IMG/VR virus record: IMGVR_UViG_3300013126_000037
Location: 1-57,240 of that record
Reading direction: 5' to 3' (one strand)
Length of the DNA stretch: 57,240 nucleotides
From: a virus
Position 1 is the stretch's first letter. Each line of letters starts with the position of its first letter. Shown piece after piece: positions 26,378-33,561 of the stretch. The position numbers were made by a program, and so were the translations under genes. Under the pieces are notes generated by a model. That model was not told where the DNA came from. It saw only the letters and a program-made list of their open reading frames with translations, and did not search any database.

Positions 26378-26921
26378 CCTTTGTGATGCCAGTGAACGTC
26401 ACCGATTCCCCGCCAAGCTCAATGCGTAGTCCCTTTGGCATGAAATCAACGATTTTCAGCCATCGTTCTACTTGTTCCTTAGGCAGCTTGCTGACTAACA
26501 CTGACTGCTTGACGGCTTCAGGTGCATGCTTCAGTGCCCAAGGCGTGAACAAGTCTTGGTCTTCAATGACGAGTTTGTCCTTTGTTGTCCTAAAAGAAAC
26601 TTTTCCGTAGGGTGACGTGTAAGTCTTACTCCCCTTAAGCAACAATGACTTAGCCACATCTGCGGCGCTTACACCGTAACGAAGGTCTAGCCACTTCATG
26701 CGTGACTCAAGTCTTTTGATGCGTGCTTCGCAGTTAGCAACGATTGACTTCATCATCAGGCGCTCAGCTGCAATCTTTGATTCAGTTTCAAGCATGCGTT
26801 TCTGCAATATCCACAGTTGCTTTTCATCCTCAACATGACCATCAATCTGCCATCCTTGGATACCAACAACTTCGCCCGTCTCGGTGTCGATAATCCAATC
26901 GTCTTCAATTACAGTTGCCAT
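26346..26921 (-). CDS. Coiled-coil protein, siphovirus Gp157 / Mu Gam-like
   Basis: The protein has 191 residues. Residues about 30-80 form a long coiled coil (ILQKRMLETESKIAAERLMM and onward), followed by GSKTYTSPYGKVSFRTTKDK, the strand layout of Gp157 and related host-nuclease inhibitor proteins, and a C-terminal strand region (PKGLRIELGGESVTFTGI). It shares one base with the upstream gene's stop. In other phages this family sits beside annealing proteins, as here. Protection of DNA ends or resistance function is inferred only. Confidence 0.55.
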   Translation of the reverse strand: MATVIEDDWIIDTETGEVVGIQGWQIDGHVEDEKQLWILQKRMLETESKIAAERLMMKSIVANCEARIKRLESRMKWLDLRYGVSAADVAKSLLLKGSKTYTSPYGKVSFRTTKDKLVIEDQDLFTPWALKHAPEAVKQSVLVSKLPKEQVERWLKIVDFMPKGLRIELGGESVTFTGITKDESDERTEQD

Positions 26922-27544
26922 TACAGATTCACCTCCGGTATTAACATAGTCTCGGGTGCGTCTTCCATGAACAAGTCGGCCTCTGCTTCAGCAGCATCTG
27001 CGTAACTGGCAAGTACTTGGGCTGCGGCAGCAAGTGATTCGGCGTTAGGTTTACTTGTTGGCCATGCTCTAGTGAATATGGCTTTACATTCATCAGTGGA
27101 GATGCTGACTCCCCATATACGGCGGCACTGCTGAACGTATGGGTTTGGAGCCTTCTGTACGGTAGGTTGTGCTTCTATAACTAATGCTCCAGGTATTGGT
27201 GCGTCAACAATACGCTCGCCTTCATCGAGTTCGTCGAGAGCATATTGAGTGCCATAGCCAGCCATCAGTAGCGCACGCCCGACTGCTCCGGTGAGAGATT
27301 TCTCTTCAAAATCAGGAAAGTGCGCGCGATGCTCACGCTTGTGTCCAGTTGCAACCACTCGCCCTTGTGGGTCGGTGATTGATGCACGGGACAAGCACGA
27401 TACCTCGTCAGTGTCAACTATCTCAGCGTTGATGCCCCAGCCATCCGATACGGGATGCTCTTCCCTAAAAAGAGCAATCCTGACGTAAACGGGGGCGTAT
27501 AATTTGCCCCCTTTCATTTTGACCAAGTGGTCTTCAATTCTCAT
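26921..27544 (-). CDS. Putative single-strand annealing protein (Rad52/DdrA-like)
   Basis: The protein has 207 residues. The core YAPVYVRIALFREEHP, then VSCLSRASITDPQGRVVATG and EEKSLTGAVGRALLMAGYGT is the pattern of phage and Deinococcus DdrA/Rad52-like annealing proteins, where 'EKAETGAIGRALA..G' is diagnostic. The end of the core (DELDEGERIVDAP) is also typical. The C-terminal tail is Ala/Glu-rich. It would anneal complementary single strands in recombination-dependent replication, working with SSB. Start at the ATG overlapping the upstream gene by 11 bp. Confidence 0.65.
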   Translation of the reverse strand: MRIEDHLVKMKGGKLYAPVYVRIALFREEHPVSDGWGINAEIVDTDEVSCLSRASITDPQGRVVATGHKREHRAHFPDFEEKSLTGAVGRALLMAGYGTQYALDELDEGERIVDAPIPGALVIEAQPTVQKAPNPYVQQCRRIWGVSISTDECKAIFTRAWPTSKPNAESLAAAAQVLASYADAAEAEADLFMEDAPETMLIPEVNL

Positions 27545-28211
27545 TGTTGTTCTCCTCTGCCTTGTTGATAAATTCCTCTTCTGGGTCTATGCCATCTTCA
27601 GGATAAGTGTTCTTTACTAGGTCAACTAAAAACGCCGTGTTCTTCATCATTGCCCGAGCAACGTTATGCACACTGCCTCGGTACATGACAGATTGCTCGT
27701 TGTTAGCAAAATGTAGAAGAGGCATAGCAATAATGTTAGTGTTGAGTTCTGCAATGAGCGTGACATCAAAGTTGTCGAGTTGCACGATAAGGTCTGCGGG
27801 TGTTGCTCCAATCACAATGCCACCATTGCGTTCAATGTATGCACCGTCAGACATAATGGCGTATGCCCATGTGTATGGGTCGCATACAAGTGATGCGTCA
27901 TCAGCAGGTGCTTCAGTCAGCCCTGTGGCTTGCCAAGTCAGCCCACCCTTAATGAGTATGATTTCGCCATTGTAAATGGCCATGCGCCAATCAACCGCAA
28001 GAGTGTGCCATGTGGTGACCCCAGCCGTGTAGGACTCGTCGGAAAATGTCCTGGCAAGATCGATGATTTCATCAGGTGTGTCAGCCAAGACAATGGCTCT
28101 GTGGTTAACAGTTTCAATAGCCAGGACGCTGTTGTTGCTAGTGGCAGCGTAATAGACCAACTCGCGATGGTCGTGTGGGACGACGTAGTTATAGTTTGCA
28201 GGAAACTTCAT
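27534..28211 (-). CDS. Unknown protein in replication operon
   Basis: I read 225 residues from the ATG at 28211. A TTG nine bases upstream (28220) sits closer to GAAAGG and is an alternative start. The protein is mixed alpha/beta with an acidic, asparagine-rich tail (EEEFINKAEENNNEN). No domain is recognised. Placement between a nuclease and the annealing protein suggests a DNA-metabolism role. Confidence 0.5.
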   Translation of the reverse strand: MKFPANYNYVVPHDHRELVYYAATSNNSVLAIETVNHRAIVLADTPDEIIDLARTFSDESYTAGVTTWHTLAVDWRMAIYNGEIILIKGGLTWQATGLTEAPADDASLVCDPYTWAYAIMSDGAYIERNGGIVIGATPADLIVQLDNFDVTLIAELNTNIIAMPLLHFANNEQSVMYRGSVHNVARAMMKNTAFLVDLVKNTYPEDGIDPEEEFINKAEENNNEN

Positions 28212-28596
28212 TCTTAGCAATAAACCTTTCTAACCTTTCGCACTGCACGGATTCGCCGTACAGCCTTTCGTACTCGAGTACGACTTCAATCACGTGGTTA
28301 ACACTACGGCATATGACCGTCATCTTTTGGTCAGCCATTGCTTTTTGCTCTGCACGCACGGCGCCTTTCGTTGTCTTTAATTCGACAGCAATAGCAACGG
28401 GCATCTTCCAGTGTGGGCAATGTATGTACAAGTCAGGGCAGCCTAGTGTGTTTCCTTGCCACCCGGTTGGGTAGTGCATGTTGGAACATCGTGGGCATCG
28501 CACCTTACGCCTTGCCTTTCCAGTTTCAATGACTGTGTAGCCTAAAAAACCAAGCGTGTTTTTGACGAGTAATTGCAGGGCGGATTCGTCTTTCAT
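28189..28596 (-). CDS. VRR-NUC-type PD-(D/E)xK endonuclease
   Basis: The protein has 135 residues from the ATG (MKDES) with AGGTGG just upstream; an in-frame TTG at 28647 directly follows a strong GAGGAGG but is too close to it. The catalytic pattern is GCPDLYIH...AIAVELKTTKG...EQKAMAD, i.e. PD, then ELK with Gly, then a Gln-containing helix, as in VRR-NUC nucleases often encoded with phage helicases. A CPRC pair and GCPDLYIHC add possible metal-binding cysteines, which is less usual. It is the first gene of the replication operon and would cut branched or single-strand-containing DNA. Confidence 0.75.
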   Translation of the reverse strand: MKDESALQLLVKNTLGFLGYTVIETGKARRKVRCPRCSNMHYPTGWQGNTLGCPDLYIHCPHWKMPVAIAVELKTTKGAVRAEQKAMADQKMTVICRSVNHVIEVVLEYERLYGESVQCERLERFIAKNEVSCKL

Positions 28597-28647
28597 ATGC
28601 CACCTCATGTGGTATGATTGAACTGAATCACCCTGAAACTGATTCAA

Positions 28648-28774
28648 ACCTCCTCTTGTTCTAATACAGCAGCTCCGCCTTATCCTTCAGGTGGGGCTGT
28701 TGTCATTTCTACGTGCGTAGTAGTTCATCATACGACAAATATATCTACGGAGCAAAGTAGTTTATCTACGCTAA
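28648..28774 (-). promoter_or_regulatory. Promoter/operator region of the replication operon
   Basis: On the - strand TTGCTC (28750-28755) and TATGAT (28727-28732) are separated by 17 bp, a good sigma70-type promoter. TATCTACG occurs twice (28742-28749 and 28763-28770), one copy next to the -35. CTACGTGCGTAG (28709-28720) is a perfect palindrome just downstream of the -10. These repeated CTACG elements look like repressor sites. Confidence 0.65.
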
Positions 28775-29347
28775 TCATTTACGCTTGACTGAGTTGACCC
28801 AATCCCAGCAATAACGGCATAATCCCAGGGTGAGCTTGTATCCTTTAACTGACGTGTTGACCTGTGCTACGGTGCATGCGAACATGCATGCTCTGTGGTC
28901 AGGAGCTCGTCGGAATAAATCCTCAATCTCTGGGTTTGCGTGTACTGTTGCTACCCAATCTGCGTGTATGTGAGTTGGATGAGCATGTGACGTTATAGGA
29001 TCCATGTGTATCTTTTGCCGTTTGCGGTTCCACTTTTGCTCGACCACTACAACTCCTTTGTCGATGCCGATTAAATACGCTCTTCGTGCTGGATGTTGTC
29101 CATTGAGAGCTGCCAATAACCTGTCATGGCTACGCAAACTGATGTTGTATGTATCTACAGCAACGGTTGTTGTAAGCTTGTCAGTGACCGCAGAGCGCGC
29201 CCACTCAGTCGCAACTGAGTGAGCATGCTCGCGATCTGTGAACCATTCGGTTTTGTATCCGGATGTTACGCGATAGTAAATCACAAAGGCAAAACCTTCA
29301 TTTGTTTTCGCTGATGGCAGCATCTGCATGTCCACCATGGTGTCCAT
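28775..29347 (-). CDS. Unknown protein
   Basis: The protein has 190 residues and several possible starts (Met 1, 4, 7, 9); the first overlaps the upstream gene by 67 bp, and the later ones reduce that. It is basic and histidine-rich in the middle (ITSHAHPTHIHADW), with a cysteine-containing end (CRYCWDWVNSVKRK). No family is recognised. The His/Cys content could bind metal. Confidence 0.5.
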   Translation of the reverse strand: MDTMVDMQMLPSAKTNEGFAFVIYYRVTSGYKTEWFTDREHAHSVATEWARSAVTDKLTTTVAVDTYNISLRSHDRLLAALNGQHPARRAYLIGIDKGVVVVEQKWNRKRQKIHMDPITSHAHPTHIHADWVATVHANPEIEDLFRRAPDHRACMFACTVAQVNTSVKGYKLTLGLCRYCWDWVNSVKRK

Positions 29348-29730
29348 TCGCCAGCAAGAAACGAGTCGACGAGTTCAGCTGCGGGCATAACTATCAAGTT
29401 GCGTCCAGGATACTTAGTGTGTGCCACCTGGGCGTGAACAATGACGGGTCCAGCCTGTTCCGTGAGTTCGCCTTCGACCAGGACAATGTGCTGGCTGTTA
29501 ATCAGTGATTGAGGATTTACACCTGATAAAGACTCAGGTACATCAAATGTCACAATGGACAAGTCCCATTCAGGCCAATTGAGCGTGCATTTAAATGACG
29601 AATTATCATCCCGATGAGTCCAAATGAAAGGTGATACCTTTTGCCACCTTTGTTGCAACTCTGGTTCAGCAGCTGCAGCCCATTCATTCATAAGCAGATG
29701 AACAATTGCATCTGCATCATTACGTTTCAT
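29281..29730 (-). CDS. Unknown protein with C-terminal CxC-C motif
   Basis: The protein has 149 residues from an ATG that overlaps the stop of a tiny upstream gene (ATGA). The N-terminal half is helical and tryptophan-rich, and the middle is beta-like. The end reads WWTCRCCHQRK, a compact cysteine cluster. No known domain is seen. Confidence 0.5.
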   Translation of the reverse strand: MKRNDADAIVHLLMNEWAAAAEPELQQRWQKVSPFIWTHRDDNSSFKCTLNWPEWDLSIVTFDVPESLSGVNPQSLINSQHIVLVEGELTEQAGPVIVHAQVAHTKYPGRNLIVMPAAELVDSFLAGEWTPWWTCRCCHQRKQMKVLPL

Positions 29731-29831
29731 TTCAATACCCTCGCAGCAATCACAATAAACTCAACCAATCCGCGTACTACGTGATAGACGGTCACTAATA
29801 CGCCCGATAAAAAGAAGAGGATGATCAGCAT
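29727..29831 (-). CDS. 34-residue membrane peptide
   Basis: A short frame from ATG 29831 to TGA 29727 encodes MLIILFFLSGVLVTVYHVVR and 14 more mainly hydrophobic residues. It is preceded by GGGGTG six bases upstream and ends in an ATGA overlap with the next gene. Coding coupling and a clear transmembrane helix support it. The function is unknown. Confidence 0.55.
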   Translation of the reverse strand: MLIILFFLSGVLVTVYHVVRGLVEFIVIAARVLK

Positions 29832-29999
29832 AGATGTCACCCCGTAAAACAAATGCAACAAAGATTTACTCCTTCAATAAATAACTTGCATCCAACCCAA
29901 TATAAACTTGCACTTAACCACAAAGCACAGTTATTTGCCAACCATAATCAGAGCAATACCTGCGTGTGTGTGTAATGGTTTTGCCGTCAGGCAAAAAAA
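29832..29999 (-). promoter_or_regulatory. Leader and promoter-like region, single cassette-type motif
   Basis: This stretch holds no gene I can support. It contains TACCTGCGTGTG (29957-29968), like the distal palindrome of the cassette promoters. It also has a - strand TATATT box near 29900 and a TTTGCC/GGCAAA inverted repeat beside the preceding operon's U-run. The matching proximal motif at 46 bp is absent, so it appears to be a partial copy. Confidence 0.45.
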
Positions 30000-30021
30000 T
30001 AGCCGACCCGAAGGTCGGCTA
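30000..30021 (-). terminator. Intrinsic terminator of the 33.3-30.0 kb operon
   Basis: On the - strand TAGCCGACC and GGTCGGCTA form a perfect 9-bp stem capped by TTCG and followed by seven T residues. Confidence 0.92.
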
Positions 30022-30026
30022 AGTAA

Positions 30027-30254
30027 TTACCACTGCTTCTCCCATTCTTCGTAGTGGTTCCAGCCAGCATCTGTGATTAGCCAGTAGGTGCAACCCCGCT
30101 CATCAGCACCCTGTGGCGCTACAAAACCTTTCTCAACCAAGACTGCCATTTCGTCTGCAAACTCCGTCTCCGGAATCATGCAGAACCTATGACCCGTACG
30201 CTTGGCAACATATACATGATGCAACAAGTGCGACTCTCTGTATTTTAGATACAT
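30027..30254 (-). CDS. Small winged-helix-like protein
   Basis: The protein has 75 residues with GAAAGG eight bases upstream of ATG. The pattern FADEMAVLVEKGFVA then CTYWLITDAGWNHYEEW resembles the recognition helix and wing of small winged-helix proteins ('lv.kGlv......YxLTdaG'). It is the last gene of its operon. DNA binding is inferred. Confidence 0.55.
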   Translation of the reverse strand: MYLKYRESHLLHHVYVAKRTGHRFCMIPETEFADEMAVLVEKGFVAPQGADERGCTYWLITDAGWNHYEEWEKQW

Positions 30255-30266
30255 TTATTGACCTTT

Positions 30267-30902
30267 CTACGAGAGCATCCCTGCCACCGTTGTGAGCAGT
30301 ACACGTGTTGGACTGCCAATCATCGTGTACGTGTGGCGAGATGTCTCACCAATCTTGACGCTGACACAGGTGAAATACGTGTCATCGTCAGGACGGCGGA
30401 ACTGCACATGAACAGCGCCCCTCGAACTGTTGGACGAGAGTTCGATGATTTCGACATCGCCCTTGTCATCGGAAAGGCGATTGTGCGTAATCTGCATCGA
30501 CTTACGTACAAAGACGTTGTCGAACTTTGCGACTGCATCCAGCACGTCCAACGTGCACAACCGATGTTGGTCACTGAGAGCTTGAAGCACTTCGTGGATG
30601 CCCGCTGCGTCCGTCTTGACGTACCAGTGAAAGAACTGGCACATCTCAGGGTGCGACTGAATCAGCGATGGTTGCTGATACAACTCGGCAGAAACAGGGG
30701 TGTTTCCATTCTCTGATAATCCGTCCAGGCTGAAGACTTCCAACTTTACGATGTGAAACTTGGACGCTTCATTGACGAGTGCGTCAGCCAGTTTGCGGTG
30801 TGGGAAGAAGGCGTTGCCATCGCAGACATAGATGTCCACGTCTGCCCACTCGTTCGACTCTTCATTGACAACATGCGTAACACGCAAATAAATCTTGTTC
30901 AT
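30267..30902 (-). CDS. Unknown protein preceded by pseudoknot leader
   Basis: The protein has 211 residues from the ATG seven bases after GAGGAGG. The frame continues upstream but passes through the structured leader, so the later start is chosen. It is mixed alpha/beta (IYLRVTHVVNEESNEWADVD, then FDNVFVRKSMQITHNRL). No family is recognised. Its translation is probably controlled by the RNA element directly upstream. Confidence 0.55.
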   Translation of the reverse strand: MNKIYLRVTHVVNEESNEWADVDIYVCDGNAFFPHRKLADALVNEASKFHIVKLEVFSLDGLSENGNTPVSAELYQQPSLIQSHPEMCQFFHWYVKTDAAGIHEVLQALSDQHRLCTLDVLDAVAKFDNVFVRKSMQITHNRLSDDKGDVEIIELSSNSSRGAVHVQFRRPDDDTYFTCVSVKIGETSRHTYTMIGSPTRVLLTTVAGMLS

Positions 30903-30907
30903 ACAAA

Positions 30908-30945
30908 CCTCCTCGCTGGTGATTCGCCCCACCAGCAGGGCGCTC
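30908..30945 (-). promoter_or_regulatory. H-type RNA pseudoknot abutting ribosome site (copy 1)
   Basis: In the - strand RNA a 7-bp stem, GCTGGTG with CACCAGC (30930-30936 and 30915-30921 on the +), has the loop GGGCGAAT. Loop bases GGGCG can pair with the upstream CGCCC (30938-30942), giving an H-type pseudoknot. The Shine-Dalgarno GAGGAGG follows without a gap. A second copy at 32404 has compensatory changes in the stem. Confidence 0.7.
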
Positions 30946-30950
30946 AAACA

Positions 30951-31241
30951 TTACGATACGACTTCCCACCCCATCTGTTCGAGGGCGGTATCACCCTTGA
31001 GCAGTGGAACATTGCCTTTTTCACGAGCATGCCACAAAGCAACGTTGACCTGCATCAACTGCCCGTTGATTGGACGTGTCAGGTAAACCTGATCGCCTTC
31101 AGTGTGCGTTGTCGCAGCGATTGACTGTGCTTCAACGTCCCACACCGCCGCCTGCTCCATTCGGCAAGCGGAATCAATCGCACGTGCCAGATTGACGAAA
31201 ACGATTGCCCGTTGATTCGGGGCTTTGACTACAAAACTCAT
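30951..31241 (-). CDS. Unknown protein
   Basis: The protein has 96 residues and overlaps the upstream gene's stop by 4 bp. It contains short beta strands and a tryptophan-ending C-terminus (ALEQMGWEVVS). No domain is recognised. Confidence 0.5.
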   Translation of the reverse strand: MSFVVKAPNQRAIVFVNLARAIDSACRMEQAAVWDVEAQSIAATTHTEGDQVYLTRPINGQLMQVNVALWHAREKGNVPLLKGDTALEQMGWEVVS

Positions 31242-31456
31242 TGGTCACCATCCTTCACCTGAAGCGTCACGCCGTCGACCTTGTATGCATCATGCATGTT
31301 GGACGCAAAGGTCATCGCTTGGTCAAGCGTATCGAACTGATGTGTGGTGTTACTCAACAGGTTGTTCTGTCCGTTGTCGTATCGCACGTAGCGATAGACG
31401 TGGACAGTCTTGGCGCCCTTGTCGAGCGTAATCGTGCCATCGTAATGGGCTTTCAT
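31238..31456 (-). CDS. Unknown small protein
   Basis: The protein has 72 residues from the ATG overlapping the upstream TGA (ATGA). It has beta strands (YDGTITLDKG, VHVYRYVRYD), a helix (LDQAMTFASNMHDAY) and a terminal strand, a compact fold resembling small dsRBD-like or ubiquitin-like domains, but no family is assigned. Confidence 0.5.
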   Translation of the reverse strand: MKAHYDGTITLDKGAKTVHVYRYVRYDNGQNNLLSNTTHQFDTLDQAMTFASNMHDAYKVDGVTLQVKDGDQ

Positions 31457-31788
31457 CTGTTTCTCTCTGCCTCCTTGTTCTCTGCAACATGGTCGAGGTA
31501 TTGAAACCATTTCTCCTCTTCCCATGCTTCGTTGGCTTCGTTGTCATCTCGCAGACTGTATGTCGGTGCAACGCCGTTAACGAAGTCTTCATCAAACGTT
31601 TGCCCGCAACGGTCGCACATTGGCTCCAACCCAAACTCGACAATCTCACCCTTGGTGAGTCTGAAGTCCGAGCTGGGCGCCAAGTCTGGACAGCAGTCCA
31701 AACACATGAACTGTTCGCCGATTGCGGAACCAACCACGCCAAACAATATGGCGTGGTCATCCTTCACATCCCAAAGTTTACTAGTCAA
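31453..31788 (-). CDS. Small zinc-ribbon-like protein
   Basis: The protein has 111 residues. Cysteine pairs CLDCC and CDRC are separated by about 27 residues, suggesting a zinc ribbon. The C-terminal third is highly charged helix (NEANEAWEEEKWFQYLDHVA). It overlaps its neighbours by 8 and 4 bp in the operon. The function is unknown. Confidence 0.55.
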   Translation of the reverse strand: MTSKLWDVKDDHAILFGVVGSAIGEQFMCLDCCPDLAPSSDFRLTKGEIVEFGLEPMCDRCGQTFDEDFVNGVAPTYSLRDDNEANEAWEEEKWFQYLDHVAENKEAERNR

Positions 31789-32398
31789 GAGGAACCTCCT
31801 TGTTGAGAATGACGGCGTGTACTTGTTCCACCGTCAATGGTTTGATTTTGTAGTTGAGTTCAGGGTCATCACTGCGGCAGTCGCATGCCCCACCGCAACA
31901 TGCACAACTCTCACGTTTCTGACACCAGCACTGACGGCAGTCAGACAACCGACTCTCAATGTGCGATGGATACTTGATGTAATTAAGCACTGGTACGCCG
32001 TTGAGAGCAACCGTCAGTTCAAACTCAAAGCGAAGCACCTCATGCTTGACCGTGATGTACACGTGAGCAAAAGATGCTTGTGTTGTGAGTTCTAACCACT
32101 TGTTCCAGTTGCCAACCATGTGTACGTTGACAGTGATGTCGTTTGGATACGCATTACAGATGCTCACCAACAGGTTGGATGGCGTGACCGTGCCGGGGAA
32201 GTTATGCCCGACATTGCCACAGACCACACTAGTCTCACACTTGTATGGGTTGCCCCATGCGACAGCGTGAAACAACTCAGGAGTCACAAGCAGTTCTGTA
32301 CCAGCACCACACGCCCACGTAGTGGACGGGTGCGTGATGATTTTCTGCACAAGAGACTGAACATCAGACTCATGATAATGACTAAAACGAGAATCCAT
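31781..32398 (-). CDS. Unknown protein with cysteine-dense C-terminal motif
   Basis: The protein has 205 residues from the ATG after GAGGAGG; the frame extends upstream through the pseudoknot, which is why the later start is preferred. The body is beta-rich. Near residue 160 eight cysteines fall within 21 residues (CRQCWCQKRESC then ACCGGACDC), a metallothionein- or zinc-knuckle-like cluster. The C-terminus (LTVEQVHAVILNKEVP) is helical. No family is recognised. Confidence 0.55.
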   Translation of the reverse strand: MDSRFSHYHESDVQSLVQKIITHPSTTWACGAGTELLVTPELFHAVAWGNPYKCETSVVCGNVGHNFPGTVTPSNLLVSICNAYPNDITVNVHMVGNWNKWLELTTQASFAHVYITVKHEVLRFEFELTVALNGVPVLNYIKYPSHIESRLSDCRQCWCQKRESCACCGGACDCRSDDPELNYKIKPLTVEQVHAVILNKEVPLD

Positions 32399-32403
32399 AC
32401 AAA

Positions 32404-32440
32404 CCTCCTCGCCTGTGTTTCGCCCCACAGGCAGGGCGCT
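32404..32440 (-). promoter_or_regulatory. H-type RNA pseudoknot abutting ribosome site (copy 2)
   Basis: In the - strand RNA the stem is GCCTGTG with CACAGGC (32426-32432 and 32411-32417 on the +), with the loop GGGCGAAA. Loop GGGCG pairs with upstream CGCCC (32434-32438). Two stem pairs differ from copy 1, both compensated. GAGGAGG and the ATG follow as in copy 1. Confidence 0.7.
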
Positions 32441-32448
32441 GGAAAAAA

Positions 32449-32808
32449 CTAAAGAGTCTTGGCTTCCAAGTCCATGTCAATGAACTCGTCCCAAAACCAC
32501 TGCACACGCCACTTCAAACCGTGTGCGTCCCATTCGACCCGCCAGCACGTCTCAGGGTCATCGGTGTAGTTGATGCGTGTAATGGTGAACTTAGCACCCT
32601 CACCGACACGGCGAACAATGTTCACAATGTCGTAGTGCATCACAGCAGTCATGTCCATCACAATGACTTGCGTCTTCGGTGTCTTACGCACCGCCATCAG
32701 CCAATAACCTTCCGCATGGGTAGGGGCGTTGTGAATCAGCAGATTCGTCATCGCCCTCCCACCCTTGATAGGCACAACACTCATTCTCTCGAGTTTATAG
32801 ATGCTCAT
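32449..32808 (-). CDS. Unknown protein
   Basis: The protein has 119 residues and starts in an ATGA overlap with the upstream gene. It is basic at the N-terminus and tryptophan-rich towards the C-terminus (RVEWDAHGLKWRVQWFWDEF). An internal start at the Met near residue 20 is possible. No family is recognised. Confidence 0.5.
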   Translation of the reverse strand: MSIYKLERMSVVPIKGGRAMTNLLIHNAPTHAEGYWLMAVRKTPKTQVIVMDMTAVMHYDIVNIVRRVGEGAKFTITRINYTDDPETCWRVEWDAHGLKWRVQWFWDEFIDMDLEAKTL

Positions 32809-33257
32809 GGAATCACCTCCAGTTCCATCATCAACAAACGGTCATCGAACTCACCAAGCAGTTCCCCAAGGTTCCACAGAAACCAAGTGAACGCATAGTC
32901 GTAATCCTCGCCGAGGTTCTCAGGCACGCCGTGACCATGCACATAGTCAAACACGTCAGAGATGACAACGTCATAACCAATCGTGTCAGCAAGCGTGCGA
33001 ACATACTCACCAAACGCCATGCAGCGGGGCATCGTTGTCAAGGCGCCATCCTCTGCTTCCTCCTCGGTCACTTCATTGTAGTGATGCTCGAGCAAGTCCA
33101 CTGCAACATCACCGTCAACACCCCACTTCGACAAACCAAACCACAACGCCTTGTGAAAGACAGGAGCGTCAGATGCAAACAACGAACGAACATACGACTG
33201 CAAACGCAGTCCTTCAGCGACCAACATTGGCTTATCGCCATTCAGATAATCAGACAT
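32805..33257 (-). CDS. Unknown acidic protein, first gene of its operon
   Basis: The protein has 150 residues from the ATG after GAAAGGTGA; a longer frame upstream lacks a ribosome site. It is acidic, with helical segments (VDLLEHHYNEVTEEEAEDG) and an antirestriction-like acidic/aromatic feel (YDYAFTWFLWNLGELLGEFD). The latter is suggestive of ArdA/ArdB-type proteins but not enough for a call. It opens the eight-gene operon that ends at 30000. Confidence 0.5.
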   Translation of the reverse strand: MSDYLNGDKPMLVAEGLRLQSYVRSLFASDAPVFHKALWFGLSKWGVDGDVAVDLLEHHYNEVTEEEAEDGALTTMPRCMAFGEYVRTLADTIGYDVVISDVFDYVHGHGVPENLGEDYDYAFTWFLWNLGELLGEFDDRLLMMELEVIP

Positions 33258-33507
33258 AAATGTCACCTTTCGTAGAAACAATCCAAACAAGACAAACCCC
33301 AACAATACACACCAATACACATATCACTCACAACAGATACATCCGTGACAAACAAAGATGACCGCTAGGGCATTTTTCTTGACGAATCAAGGCTAAAACC
33401 CAAGATTTGGTACATCTATACGGGAACTCTTGTAGAGTCTGTGTATGGGCTTCCTACGTGCCTACGGAGGCATGCAGAAATCGACCCCCTCCGTGTCGCT
33501 AAGTCAC

Positions 33508-33560
33508 GGGGAGGGTGCAGAATCTGCACCGCAGGTATTGGGGAGGGTGCAGAATCTGCA
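33508..33560. repeat. Two noncoding iterons (oriR-like)
   Basis: An identical 21-bp sequence occurs at 33508-33528 and 33540-33560, 32 bp apart. It contains GGGGAGGGTGCAGAA, the core shared with the repeats inside the initiator gene, and GTGCAGA-A-TCTGCA(C), a small palindrome. By analogy with SPP1 this is a candidate second replication origin. Confidence 0.8.
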
Positions 33561-33561
33561 T

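Noticed and set aside
28669-28698. A + strand hairpin CAGCTCCGCC/GGTGGGGCTG as a terminator
   Set aside because: It depends on two G-U pairs, lacks a convincing T run and has no upstream + gene to terminate.
31350-31760. A 136-codon - strand frame in the small-gene operon
   Set aside because: It is a shadow of two genes that pack with ATGA overlaps and have better composition and ribosome sites.
33369-33400. CTTGACGAATCAAG as a terminator or promoter
   Set aside because: The 5-bp stem is short, T residues lie on the wrong side for either strand, and the TTGAC has no -10 at 16-18 bp.
33508-33560. CRISPR-like direct repeats
   Set aside because: Only two copies, spacer far too short, and the same core lies inside the initiator gene, which fits iterons.
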